Shown here in pieces: positions 7,860 to 13,783 of a stretch of DNA of 24,834 nt (the stretch's first letter is position 1; the number at the start of each line of letters is the position of its first letter). Source of the DNA: CALMZY01 sp052033915 (GTDB taxonomy: Bacteria > Verrucomicrobiota > Kiritimatiellia > CAIQIC01 > JAGNIJ01); contig JBPOJF010000024.1 in assembly GCA_052033915.1 (NCBI GenBank), positions 1 to 24,834 of the forward strand, in the 5' to 3' direction. The notes below the pieces were generated by a model. The model worked only from the letters and a program-made list of their open reading frames with translations. It had not been told where the DNA came from and did not search any database. The position numbers and the translations under genes were made by a program.

Positions 7860-8318
7860 ATGAGCAGAGAAATTGAAATTCTTGCGCGCGGCGTGCTGAT
7901 CCGGAGCGGACATCTGCTCCTCTGCCGCAATCGGAGGAAGAACAATTTCTTCCTGCCCGGCGGGCACATCGAGTTCGGAGAAAGCGCGCGCGACGCCCTG
8001 CAGCGCGAGATCCGGGAGGAAACCGGGCTGAAGAACAGGGTCGGCCGGTTCTTGGGCGCGTCCGAGCATACCTTCAAGTACAAGGGCCGGCGCGTGTGTG
8101 AAATCAACATCGTGTTCGAGTTCACGATCCCCGGCGCGCGCGCCGCGCAGCGCGTTCCCTCCGCCGAGAAGAACCTGGAATTCGTCTGGTTCCCGATCCG
8201 CAAGCTCGCCCGGAGCCGCATCGAACCCCACACCATGATTCAGGACCTGCCGGTGTGGATTCGAAACGCGCGGTTTTCGCGCTGGGGCAGCAACTACAAG
8301 ATCAAGAACCGCCGATGA
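7860..8318 (+). CDS. Nudix hydrolase
   Basis: A 152-residue Nudix-fold protein that should hydrolyse a nucleoside diphosphate linked to another moiety, with a divalent metal. The full Nudix box is present: G35, E41, R49, E50, E53, E54 and G56, spaced as GX5EX7REUXEEXGU (GGHIEFGESARDAL then QREIREETGL). It is preceded by a strand resembling the MutT family (ARGVLIRSGHLLLCRN, 9-24). The substrate cannot be inferred from sequence. It is probably the last gene of the run starting at the CPBP protease, separated from folC by 63 bp, and it converges with the outer-membrane barrel gene. Confidence 0.9.
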   Translation: MSREIEILARGVLIRSGHLLLCRNRRKNNFFLPGGHIEFGESARDALQREIREETGLKNRVGRFLGASEHTFKYKGRRVCEINIVFEFTIPGARAAQRVPSAEKNLEFVWFPIRKLARSRIEPHTMIQDLPVWIRNARFSRWGSNYKIKNRR

Positions 8319-8360
8319 ACGCTTGATTCGCGCAAGCAGACGTCGTCCGTTAAGAATACG

Positions 8361-9164
8361 TCAGAACGTCACTCCGGCGCGCACGCCGAACATCGCGGCT
8401 TTCGACTCCGGCTGCCAGACGATGATGCTGTTCCCGATCTTCGCCTGGTTCGACTTCTCGAAATGCATCTCTTCGTAAAAGCCGGCCAGTAGGAAGTTGC
8501 CCACGGTGATTCCCGCTTCCAGGAAGGGGCTGATCTTCCCGCTGGGCTCGACTTCGACATTATTCGGTCCGTTGATTCGCGAGAAGTCGTAGTTGACCCG
8601 GTTGTAGAACGGCAGTTTGACCGCCGCTTTTCCGTAGAGCTCCGCGTTCGAACCGATCCGCCCCATGGCGCGGAACCCCGCCATTCCGTAGAGGGTCGTC
8701 CAATTCTCCACGTAGCCGTACGAATCGTCGCTGTTCTCCAGGTCGCGCCGCCACAGGCGGCCGCCCGCGCCTCCGAACGGGCCGGCGGACAGCCCGGGGC
8801 CCATCTTCAGCGGCAGGGCCAGCGCGGCCTCGGCCGCGGTGCCGGCATACTTCGTCCGGCTCGACACGGGCACGCCGGAATGCGTGGCGCCGTCGTAATC
8901 CACTCGGCCGAAGAAGCCCTCCGCAAGGCCCTCTACATGCAAGCCTTTGCCCGTATCAAAATCCACGCGTCCGCCGATGCCGAACAGAGGGCCGGACTCT
9001 TTCAGAATGCGGCCGTCGTCGTCGAATTCCTTCCACTCGAACTGCTCCGCGAGACCGTACAGCGAACCCCGGAACGGATTCGGGGCCGGGGCGGATTCCG
9101 CTGCCGCGGGAACCGAGATCGCGGCGGCCAGGCAGATCATCAACCGGCTGAAGGAGTTTTTCAT
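8361..9164 (-). CDS. Predicted outer-membrane beta-barrel protein
   Basis: No specific family was recognised. The 267-residue product starts with a clear signal peptide (MKNSFSRLMICLAAAISVPA, with a likely cleavage around residues 20-23). The mature part consists of alternating-residue stretches rich in Gly, aromatic residues and Asn/Asp, as in transmembrane beta strands (for example LHVEGLAEGFFGRVDYDG and AELYGKAAVKLPFYNRVNYD). It ends in AGVTF, and a C-terminal phenylalanine is the usual signal for BAM-dependent barrel insertion. The ATG at 9164 is preferred over an upstream ATG at 9221 because it puts the signal peptide at the N-terminus. A TTGACC-N17-TACCTT promoter lies just upstream. 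It is divergent from gatC and convergent with the Nudix gene. Confidence 0.75.
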   Translation of the reverse strand: MKNSFSRLMICLAAAISVPAAAESAPAPNPFRGSLYGLAEQFEWKEFDDDGRILKESGPLFGIGGRVDFDTGKGLHVEGLAEGFFGRVDYDGATHSGVPVSSRTKYAGTAAEAALALPLKMGPGLSAGPFGGAGGRLWRRDLENSDDSYGYVENWTTLYGMAGFRAMGRIGSNAELYGKAAVKLPFYNRVNYDFSRINGPNNVEVEPSGKISPFLEAGITVGNFLLAGFYEEMHFEKSNQAKIGNSIIVWQPESKAAMFGVRAGVTF

Positions 9165-9182
9165 CGCGGCAACCTGCGGGGG

Positions 9183-9211
9183 AAGGTATCGGGGAAACGG
9201 ACACGGGTCAA
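9183..9211 (-). promoter_or_regulatory. Sigma70-type promoter for the outer-membrane barrel gene
   Basis: On the minus strand, TTGACC (9211-9206) and TACCTT (9188-9183) are separated by 17 bp. Transcription would start near 9176, about 12 nt before the ATG at 9164. The -35 box lies 4 bp from the nearer palindrome at 9216-9230. Confidence 0.45.
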
Positions 9212-9215
9212 ATTC

Positions 9216-9261
9216 TTCCAACCCTTGGAAAAACGTCCGCGAAAATTTTCAAGGTTTGGAA
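9216..9261. promoter_or_regulatory. Paired TTCCAA-N3-TTGGAA palindromes between divergent promoters
   Basis: Site 1 (9216-9230) is a perfect TTCCAA-N3-TTGGAA. Site 2 (9247-9261) is TTTCAA-N3-TTGGAA, with one mismatch. Their centres are 31 bp apart, about three helical turns. Site 1 abuts the -35 box of the barrel gene and site 2 ends 2 bp before the -35 box of gatC. The same pair with the same spacing recurs at 21321-21366. The cognate regulator is unknown. Confidence 0.6.
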
Positions 9262-9263
9262 AA

Positions 9264-9292
9264 TTGCATCCGGCCCGATCACCGCCTATACT
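9264..9292 (+). promoter_or_regulatory. Sigma70-type promoter of the gatCAB operon
   Basis: TTGCAT (9264-9269) and TATACT (9287-9292) are separated by exactly 17 bp, with five of six bases of the -10 element matching consensus. The predicted transcription start is near 9299, giving a 5' leader of about 19 nt that holds the GGAG ribosome binding site at 9308-9311. Confidence 0.65.
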
Positions 9293-9317
9293 GCCGGCCT
9301 CGAATTTGGAGACGACC

Positions 9318-9623
9318 ATGTCCGGAAAGTTTTCTCAGACGGCCGAAAAGATCGATGTGCGCTATGTCGCGCGCCTCGCGCGCCTGTGTCTGACCGACGA
9401 CGAAGTCTCGCGTTTCCAGGCCCAGCTTGAACAGATCCTTGGCTACGTCAAGGAACTGAGCGCGCTGAACGTGGACGGTGTCGAGCCGACCGCGCACGCG
9501 ATGCCGGTGAACAACGTATTCCGGAAGGACGAGGTTCGGCCCTGCCTGGACCGCGAGAAGGCGATGGCCAACGCGCCGAAGGAACGGCACGGGCAGTTTG
9601 TCGTGCCCAAGATCGTAGAATGA
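9318..9623 (+). CDS. gatC: Asp-tRNA(Asn)/Glu-tRNA(Gln) amidotransferase subunit C
   Basis: This is the small subunit that clamps GatA to GatB in the amidotransferase which converts mischarged Glu-tRNA(Gln) and/or Asp-tRNA(Asn) to the correct amide forms. The 101-residue product has the typical GatC sequence: DVRYVARLARLCLTDDEVSR near the N-terminus, LEQILGYVKELSALNVDGVEP in the middle and RKDEVRPCLDREKAMANAP toward the end, with the usual length of about 95-100 residues. The ATG at 9318 has a GGAG Shine-Dalgarno sequence six bases upstream, so the longer open frame beginning at 8880 is rejected. A strong promoter lies directly upstream. gatA follows after a 30-bp gap filled by a heptad repeat. 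Confidence 0.95.
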   Translation: MSGKFSQTAEKIDVRYVARLARLCLTDDEVSRFQAQLEQILGYVKELSALNVDGVEPTAHAMPVNNVFRKDEVRPCLDREKAMANAPKERHGQFVVPKIVE

Positions 9624-9653
9624 GTTCAAGGTCCAACGTCAAAAGTCCAAAAT
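9624..9653 (+). repeat. Heptad repeat array (GTCCAAR type) between gatC and gatA
   Basis: The whole gap consists of four 7-bp units (GTTCAAG, GTCCAAC, GTCAAAA, GTCCAAA) followed by AT. It leaves gatA without a recognisable Shine-Dalgarno sequence. Confidence 0.75.
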
Positions 9654-11111
9654 ATGCCGGCCTTGCATAAACAGACGATTCATGAAGCGGCGGAATTGCT
9701 CGCGCAGGGCAAGTGCTCGTCCGAGGAGTTGGTTCGCGATGTTCTCGCTTCCATCGAACGGCTCGACCCGAGGGTGCGGGCGTACCTGACCGTGGATGCC
9801 GAGACGGCGCTGGCGCAGGCGCGCGAGGCGGACCAGGAACGCAAGGGCGTGGCGGACAATCCGCTGTTCGGCATTCCGCTGGCGATCAAGGACGCGCTGA
9901 ATGTCGAGGGGCAGCCGTGCACGTGCGGATCGAAGATTCTCCAAGGCTACACGTCGCCGTACGACGCGACGGTTGTCGCCAGGCTTCGGGCGCGCGGCGC
10001 GATCTTCCTCGGGCGCGTGAACATGGACGAGTTCGCGATGGGCTCGACCACGGAAAACTCGGCGTACCAGGCCACGCGCAACCCGTGGAATCTCGACCGC
10101 GTCCCCGGCGGCTCCAGCGGCGGATCGGCCGCGGCGGTCGCGGCGGACGAGGCGATCGCCGCGCTCGGGACGGAAACGGGCGGCTCGATCCGCCAGCCGG
10201 CGTCGTTCTGCGGATGCGTCGGGCTGAAGCCGACATACGGGCGCGTGTCGCGGTATGGGGCGACGGCGTTCGCGTCGTCGCTCGATCAGATCGGTCCGCT
10301 GACAAAGGATGTGCGGGACGCGGCGATTCTTCTCGGGGCGATGGCGGGGCGCGACCCGATGGATTCCACGAGCGTGGACGCGCCGGTGCCGGACTACACC
10401 GCCGCGCTTCAGACGGATTTGAAGGGGATGAGACTCGGTCTGCCGACCGAATATTTCGTCAAAGGGCTGGACGCGGACGTCGAGCAGGCGGTCCGGGCGG
10501 CTGTGAACCGTTGCCGCGAACTCGGCGCGGAGATCATCGAGGTCAGCCTGCCGCACACGCCGTACGCGATCGCGACGTACTGCGTGATCGCGACGGCCGA
10601 GGCCTCCGCGAATCTCGCGCGGTTCGACGGCGTGCGCTACGGCGCGCGCGTGGAGGGGGAGGATCCGATCGACATGTACGGCAGGACGCGGGCGGCGGGC
10701 TTCGGCGACGAGGTCAAGCGCCGCATCATTCTCGGCACATACGTTCTCAGCAGCGGTTACTACGACGCGTACTACCTCCGGGCGCAGAAGGTGCGTACGC
10801 TGATCCGCGCCGATTTTGAGGAGGCGTTCAAGACGTGCGACGCGATCCTGACCCCCGTTACGCCGACGGCGGCGTACCCGATCGGGGAGAAGGTCGACGA
10901 CCCCTTGCAGATGTATCTGGGCGACATGTTCACGGTGCCCGCAAACCTCGCGGGCATCTGCGGCATCTCGGTTCCGTGCGGGTTCACCGGCGGACGGCTG
11001 CCGATCGGCCTGCAAGTCCTCGGCCCGGCGTTCGGCGAGGAGAAGATTCTGCGCGTCGCGTACGCGTACGAGCAGAACACGGAGTGGAGAAAGGCAAAGC
11101 CCGAGTTATGA
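9654..11111 (+). CDS. gatA: Asp-tRNA(Asn)/Glu-tRNA(Gln) amidotransferase subunit A
   Basis: This is the amidase subunit that releases ammonia from glutamine or asparagine for tRNA-dependent amidation. The 485-residue protein carries the complete amidase signature: catalytic lysine K79 in PLAIKDAL, cis-serine S154 in GGSSGGSAA, and nucleophile S178 in TETGGSIRQPAS. These positions coincide with the Lys-cisSer-Ser triad numbering described for Staphylococcus aureus GatA. GLKPTYGRVSRYG and the C-terminal GLQVLGPAFGEEKILRVAYAYEQ are also typical. The ATG at 9654 gives the standard N-terminus. There is no Shine-Dalgarno sequence because the preceding 30 bp is a heptad repeat, so initiation may depend on coupling to gatC. 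gatB follows after a 121-bp gap holding an inverted heptad-repeat pair. Confidence 0.97.
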   Translation: MPALHKQTIHEAAELLAQGKCSSEELVRDVLASIERLDPRVRAYLTVDAETALAQAREADQERKGVADNPLFGIPLAIKDALNVEGQPCTCGSKILQGYTSPYDATVVARLRARGAIFLGRVNMDEFAMGSTTENSAYQATRNPWNLDRVPGGSSGGSAAAVAADEAIAALGTETGGSIRQPASFCGCVGLKPTYGRVSRYGATAFASSLDQIGPLTKDVRDAAILLGAMAGRDPMDSTSVDAPVPDYTAALQTDLKGMRLGLPTEYFVKGLDADVEQAVRAAVNRCRELGAEIIEVSLPHTPYAIATYCVIATAEASANLARFDGVRYGARVEGEDPIDMYGRTRAAGFGDEVKRRIILGTYVLSSGYYDAYYLRAQKVRTLIRADFEEAFKTCDAILTPVTPTAAYPIGEKVDDPLQMYLGDMFTVPANLAGICGISVPCGFTGGRLPIGLQVLGPAFGEEKILRVAYAYEQNTEWRKAKPEL

Positions 11112-11219
11112 GTCCAGGGTCCAAGGTCCAAAGTTTAAAGTCAGCAGAGAGAGAAGGCAGACCGGCGGTCCGCGTTCTCCCGGCTTTGGACCTTGGACTT
11201 TGGACTTTGGGCTTTGGAC
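11112..11219. repeat. Inverted pair of heptad repeat arrays between gatA and gatB
   Basis: The left array (11112-11142) has units GTCCAGG, GTCCAAG, GTCCAAA and GTTTAAA. The right array (11184-11219) is mostly units of TTTGGAC and TTTGGGC, the reverse complement type. The 15-bp words at 11119-11133 and 11184-11198 are perfect reverse complements, so the transcript can form a long hairpin with a loop of about 50 nt. A good ribosome binding site (GGAGAGA, 11224-11230) for gatB follows. Confidence 0.8.
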
Positions 11220-11232
11220 TGGTGGAGAGACG

Positions 11233-12657
11233 ATGAACTACATTGCCACCATTGGCCTCGAAGTCCACGTGCAGTTGAAGACGAAGTCCAAAATCTTCTG
11301 CGGCTGTCCGAACGATTACGGCCACGAGCCGAACACGAACGTGTGCCCCGTGTGTCTTGGCTATCCCGGCAGCCTGCCCGCGATCAACGAAGAGGCGATC
11401 CGGCTGACCGTCATGACCGGCCTGATGATCGGGAGCCGGATCAACGACTACAGCAAGTTCGACCGGAAGAACTACTTCTATCCGGACGTGTCGAAGAACT
11501 ACCAGATTTCCCAGTACGACAAGCCGCTGTGCGTCGGCGGAACGGTCGAGGCCGAGTTGGAAGGCGGGACGAAGAAGGTGCTTGGCGTCACGCGCATCCA
11601 CATCGAGGAAGACGTCGGCAAGAACATGCACTTCGAGAGTTCGAGCGGCATCGACTTCAACCGCGCCGGCACGCCGCTCATGGAGATCGTTTCGGAGCCG
11701 GACATGGAGACGCCCGAGGAGGCGTTCGCGTACCTGGTCGCGCTGAAGCAGATCCTGCTGTACGGCAACGTCAGCGACTGCAATCTGGAGCGGGGGAACA
11801 TGCGCTGCGACGTGAACGTCAGTGTGCGGCCGGAGGGGCAGAAGGAATTGGGTACGAGGATCGAGATCAAGAACATGAACACGTTCAAGGGCGTATTCCG
11901 TGCGCTGAAATACGAGATTTCACGCCAGATTACCGAGTTGGAGAAGGGCGGCAGAATCAACCAGGAGACCCGGCGCTGGGACGACGAGGCCGGGATGACC
12001 TTCGCGATGCGCTCGAAGGAATACGCGCACGACTATCGCTACTTCCCGGAGCCGGACCTGATGCCCGTGGTGATCTCGCGCGAGCAGATCGAGGCGTGGC
12101 GGTCGCAGTTGCCGGAGTTGCCGGCGAAGCGGCGGGAGCGGCTGGTCAGCGAGTACGCCCTGCCGGAGTATGACGCGGGCGTGCTGGTGGCGGACAAGGC
12201 GGTGGCCGACTATTTCGAGGAGGTGGCGAAGCTTTCCGGCAACGCCAAGGCGGCGTCCAACTGGGTCATGACCGACATGCTCCGGAGCCTTTCGGAAAAG
12301 GAGGTGGAGATCGGGAACGTTCTGATCACCCCCCAGGCGCTCGCGAGCCTGATCAAGCTGGTGGACGGCAAGACGCTGAACATGCCCAGCGCGCGCGAGG
12401 TGTTTGCGATCCTGTTCGAGAAGGGCGGCGACCCGGAAGCGATTGTCAAGGAGCGCGGCATGGCGCAGGTCAGCGACACGGGCGCGCTGGACGCGATGTG
12501 CGACAAGGCGATTGCTGACAACGCGAGATCCGTCGCGGATTACAAGGCGGGGAAAGCGGCCGCCCTGCAGTTTCTCGTCGGCCAGGTTATGCGACAAAGC
12601 AAGGGCAAGGCGAATCCGGGAATGGTTGGAGACATCCTCAAGCGGAAGTTGGGGTGA
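11233..12657 (+). CDS. gatB: Asp-tRNA(Asn)/Glu-tRNA(Gln) amidotransferase subunit B
   Basis: This subunit binds the mischarged tRNA, phosphorylates its Glu or Asp side chain with ATP and amidates it with ammonia from GatA. In the 474-residue product, the N-terminal cradle domain starts with IGLEVHVQLKTKSKIFCGC. It includes the cysteine set C23, C25, C38 and C41 expected for zinc binding, then RIHIEEDVGKNMHF and MRCDVNVSVRP. The helical and YqeY-like tail (from about residue 300) ends with MVGDILKRKLG. The ATG at 11233 is supported by GGAGAGA just upstream; an open frame from 11200 merely reads through the heptad repeat. With gatC and gatA it forms a complete operon, which implies that the organism makes Gln-tRNA and/or Asn-tRNA by the indirect route. 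Confidence 0.97.
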   Translation: MNYIATIGLEVHVQLKTKSKIFCGCPNDYGHEPNTNVCPVCLGYPGSLPAINEEAIRLTVMTGLMIGSRINDYSKFDRKNYFYPDVSKNYQISQYDKPLCVGGTVEAELEGGTKKVLGVTRIHIEEDVGKNMHFESSSGIDFNRAGTPLMEIVSEPDMETPEEAFAYLVALKQILLYGNVSDCNLERGNMRCDVNVSVRPEGQKELGTRIEIKNMNTFKGVFRALKYEISRQITELEKGGRINQETRRWDDEAGMTFAMRSKEYAHDYRYFPEPDLMPVVISREQIEAWRSQLPELPAKRRERLVSEYALPEYDAGVLVADKAVADYFEEVAKLSGNAKAASNWVMTDMLRSLSEKEVEIGNVLITPQALASLIKLVDGKTLNMPSAREVFAILFEKGGDPEAIVKERGMAQVSDTGALDAMCDKAIADNARSVADYKAGKAAALQFLVGQVMRQSKGKANPGMVGDILKRKLG

Positions 12658-12945
12658 GGATGAAGATGAGGGTGGCGCCCGGAACGGGCAAGATTGTTGG
12701 CTGTAGAACGTCGCGATGTTCCGTTTGACCCCTTGGTATCTTCTCTTTTTCGATCTTTTTCCTGCGACAACAGGTTGTCGCCAGGGCCGACCTTCAGACC
12801 GCCTGGCGATTCGGGAGTCGGGATTAACCCCGACTCTCGGCACAACACGCTGAGAAGTCGGTCCTCCAGGGGGATGTTGCACGATGTACATATAACATCC
12901 GGGATAGTTTTTCCTGAGTCACAGGCGTTTTTTTCTGTACTCAAG
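12658..12945 (+). other. Noncoding stretch rich in inverted repeats between gatB and the ArsR-like gene
   Basis: No convincing gene lies here. Several inverted repeats follow one another: GCCCG/CGGGC at 12677-12689; a near-palindrome GAACGTCGCGATGTTC at 12706-12721; GCGACAAC/GTTGTCGC at 12764-12781, nested against CGCCAGG/CCTGGCG at 12779-12808; and an 11-bp stem (one G-U pair) with a 6-nt loop at 12812-12839. None is followed by a clear T-run. The stretch may be the gatB 3' end plus a regulatory or small-RNA region; no Rfam-type family was recognised. Confidence 0.45.
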
Positions 12946-12975
12946 CCATCCCACACTTTATAAAGTGTGGGATGG
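12946..12975. promoter_or_regulatory. Perfect 30-bp palindrome overlapping the start of the ArsR-like gene
   Basis: The half-site CCATCCCACACTTTA is followed immediately by its exact reverse complement, with the axis between 12960 and 12961. The palindrome contains the ATG of the downstream gene (12972-12974) and, at its centre, TATAAA (12959-12964), which could serve as a -10 box. A near-identical copy lies at 13548-13577, just after the gene. It is a probable autoregulatory operator, or alternatively a palindromic repeat element. Confidence 0.7.
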
Positions 12976-13526
12976 TTGAATTGCGTCCCTCAATCTGGAG
13001 AACGTGTCGGGCTTTGGCCAACAGGCAACGGCTCCAGTTTCTTCGTCACCTCCTCGCGCATCCGGAGTCGACGGTTTCTGAATTGGCGCGGGATATGCAT
13101 CTTTCGGTCAGCTCCGCCAGCCAGCACCTGAGAATGTTGAATGCACGGGGGTTCCTCGGGGTTCGCCGACGAGGTCGCCATGTCTATTACCGCGTGAGCA
13201 GTGACGACTCCGTGCCGGATGCGGCAGCGATCCTGACAGCCGTCGTCGATGCCTTGCGTGTTTCGCGGAAGGCCGTCGACTCGGTCTTTCACATCGTGAC
13301 GGCCTGCACGCATCCCCGCCGACTGGATATCCTGAAGAGCCTGGGCCGGGGTGACCTGATGTTCGATGAAATCAGGAAAGCTACGGGTGCGTCGCGATCG
13401 GCATTGCACAGACATATCCGCAAATTGAAGGCTCGTGGGTTCGTGGAGGAGCGGGACGGACTGTACGCCTGCTGCAAGGCGAGGGATGCTCTGACGCGCA
13501 CACTGGTGTCGCTGGCCTTGAAATGA
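12972..13526 (+). CDS. Tandem winged-helix ArsR-like transcriptional regulator
   Basis: A 184-residue DNA-binding protein made of two winged helix-turn-helix domains. The first (about 12-75: LANRQRLQFLRHLL, TVSELARDMHLSVSSASQHL, then a wing GVRRRGRHVYYRV) is clearly ArsR-like. The second (about 111-170: THPRRLDILKSLGRGDLM, FDEIRKATGASRSALHRHIR, then ARGFVEERDGLY) repeats the pattern and probably arose by duplication. No metal-binding CxC motif of classical ArsR sensors is visible, although C112, C167 and C168 are present. One polypeptide with two such domains could bind a palindrome as a pseudo-dimer. The start codon lies inside a 30-bp palindrome, which suggests autorepression and perhaps a leaderless or very short leader mRNA. 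The gene stands alone between gatB and the pilus operon on the same strand. Confidence 0.85.
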   Translation: MVELRPSIWRTCRALANRQRLQFLRHLLAHPESTVSELARDMHLSVSSASQHLRMLNARGFLGVRRRGRHVYYRVSSDDSVPDAAAILTAVVDALRVSRKAVDSVFHIVTACTHPRRLDILKSLGRGDLMFDEIRKATGASRSALHRHIRKLKARGFVEERDGLYACCKARDALTRTLVSLALK

Positions 13527-13540
13527 GGAGGCCGATGGGA

Positions 13541-13584
13541 CTCCCCGCCATCCCACACTTTATACAGTGTGGGATGGCGGGGAG
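13541..13584. promoter_or_regulatory. Second, extended copy of the palindrome downstream of the ArsR-like gene
   Basis: Arms 13541-13559 and 13566-13584 are perfect 19-bp reverse complements around the 6-nt centre TTATAC. The inner 30 bp (13548-13577) differ from the palindrome at 12946-12975 at a single base. It starts 15 bp after the regulator's stop codon and lies about 130 bp upstream of the promoter-like sequence of the pilus operon. It could be an operator for that operon, a transcription terminator (no T-run follows) or one end of a repeat-flanked cassette. Confidence 0.7.
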
Positions 13585-13614
13585 GTGGGGCTTGGGGTGG
13601 AGGGGAGTCCTGTT

Positions 13615-13655
13615 CTCGGTTCCGGATTTCGGGTTCTGAGTTCGCTGTTTCATGT
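13615..13655 (+). repeat. Degenerate heptad repeat array (GGTTTCN type) upstream of the pilus operon
   Basis: About five 7-bp units can be read (for example CGGTTCC, GGATTTC, GGGTTCT, GAGTTCG, CTGTTTC). The consensus is the reverse complement of the array at 18324-18368, so the two belong to the same class. Confidence 0.55.
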
Positions 13656-13711
13656 TTTCCCTTCGCGTCCGGGACTTGAAACGCGAAAATGATCTTGGAA
13701 CTGCGCTTGCA

Positions 13712-13740
13712 TTGACACTCCCCTCGGTCGCGTGTAACCT
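13712..13740 (+). promoter_or_regulatory. Promoter of the pilus ATPase operon
   Basis: A perfect -35 consensus TTGACA (13712-13717) is followed after exactly 17 bp by TAACCT (13735-13740). Transcription would start near 13747 and leave a leader of about 37 nt with the AGAGGA ribosome binding site at 13771-13776. Confidence 0.6.
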
Positions 13741-13783
13741 TCGATTGTGCCGTGGGCAGTCGTCTTCCCCAGAGGAAATATCT

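Noticed and set aside
8319..8360. Terminator between the Nudix and barrel genes
   Set aside because: Only a 5-bp stem (GCTTG/CAAGC at 8321-8337) with no T-run is visible, too weak to call.
8880..9317. Longer N-terminus for GatC
   Set aside because: It would cross the gatC promoter, the palindromes and the divergent barrel gene; the ATG at 9318 has a good ribosome binding site and normal length.
9639..11015. 458-codon open frame on the minus strand
   Set aside because: It is antisense to gatA, with Arg-rich composition and no recognisable motif.
11193..12173. Alternative gene overlapping gatB in another plus-strand frame
   Set aside because: Its translation is Arg-rich shadow sequence of gatB and it begins in a heptad repeat.
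12694..12963. Possible 89-residue gene between gatB and the regulator, and a minus-strand one at 12540-12956
   Set aside because: Neither shows a domain, ribosome binding site or plausible composition, and both run through the inverted repeats and into a palindrome or gatB.
13652..13783. Longer N-terminus for the first PilB
   Set aside because: The extension contains the TTGACA-N17-TAACCT promoter and has no similarity to PilB; the TTG at 13784 has AGAGGA upstream.
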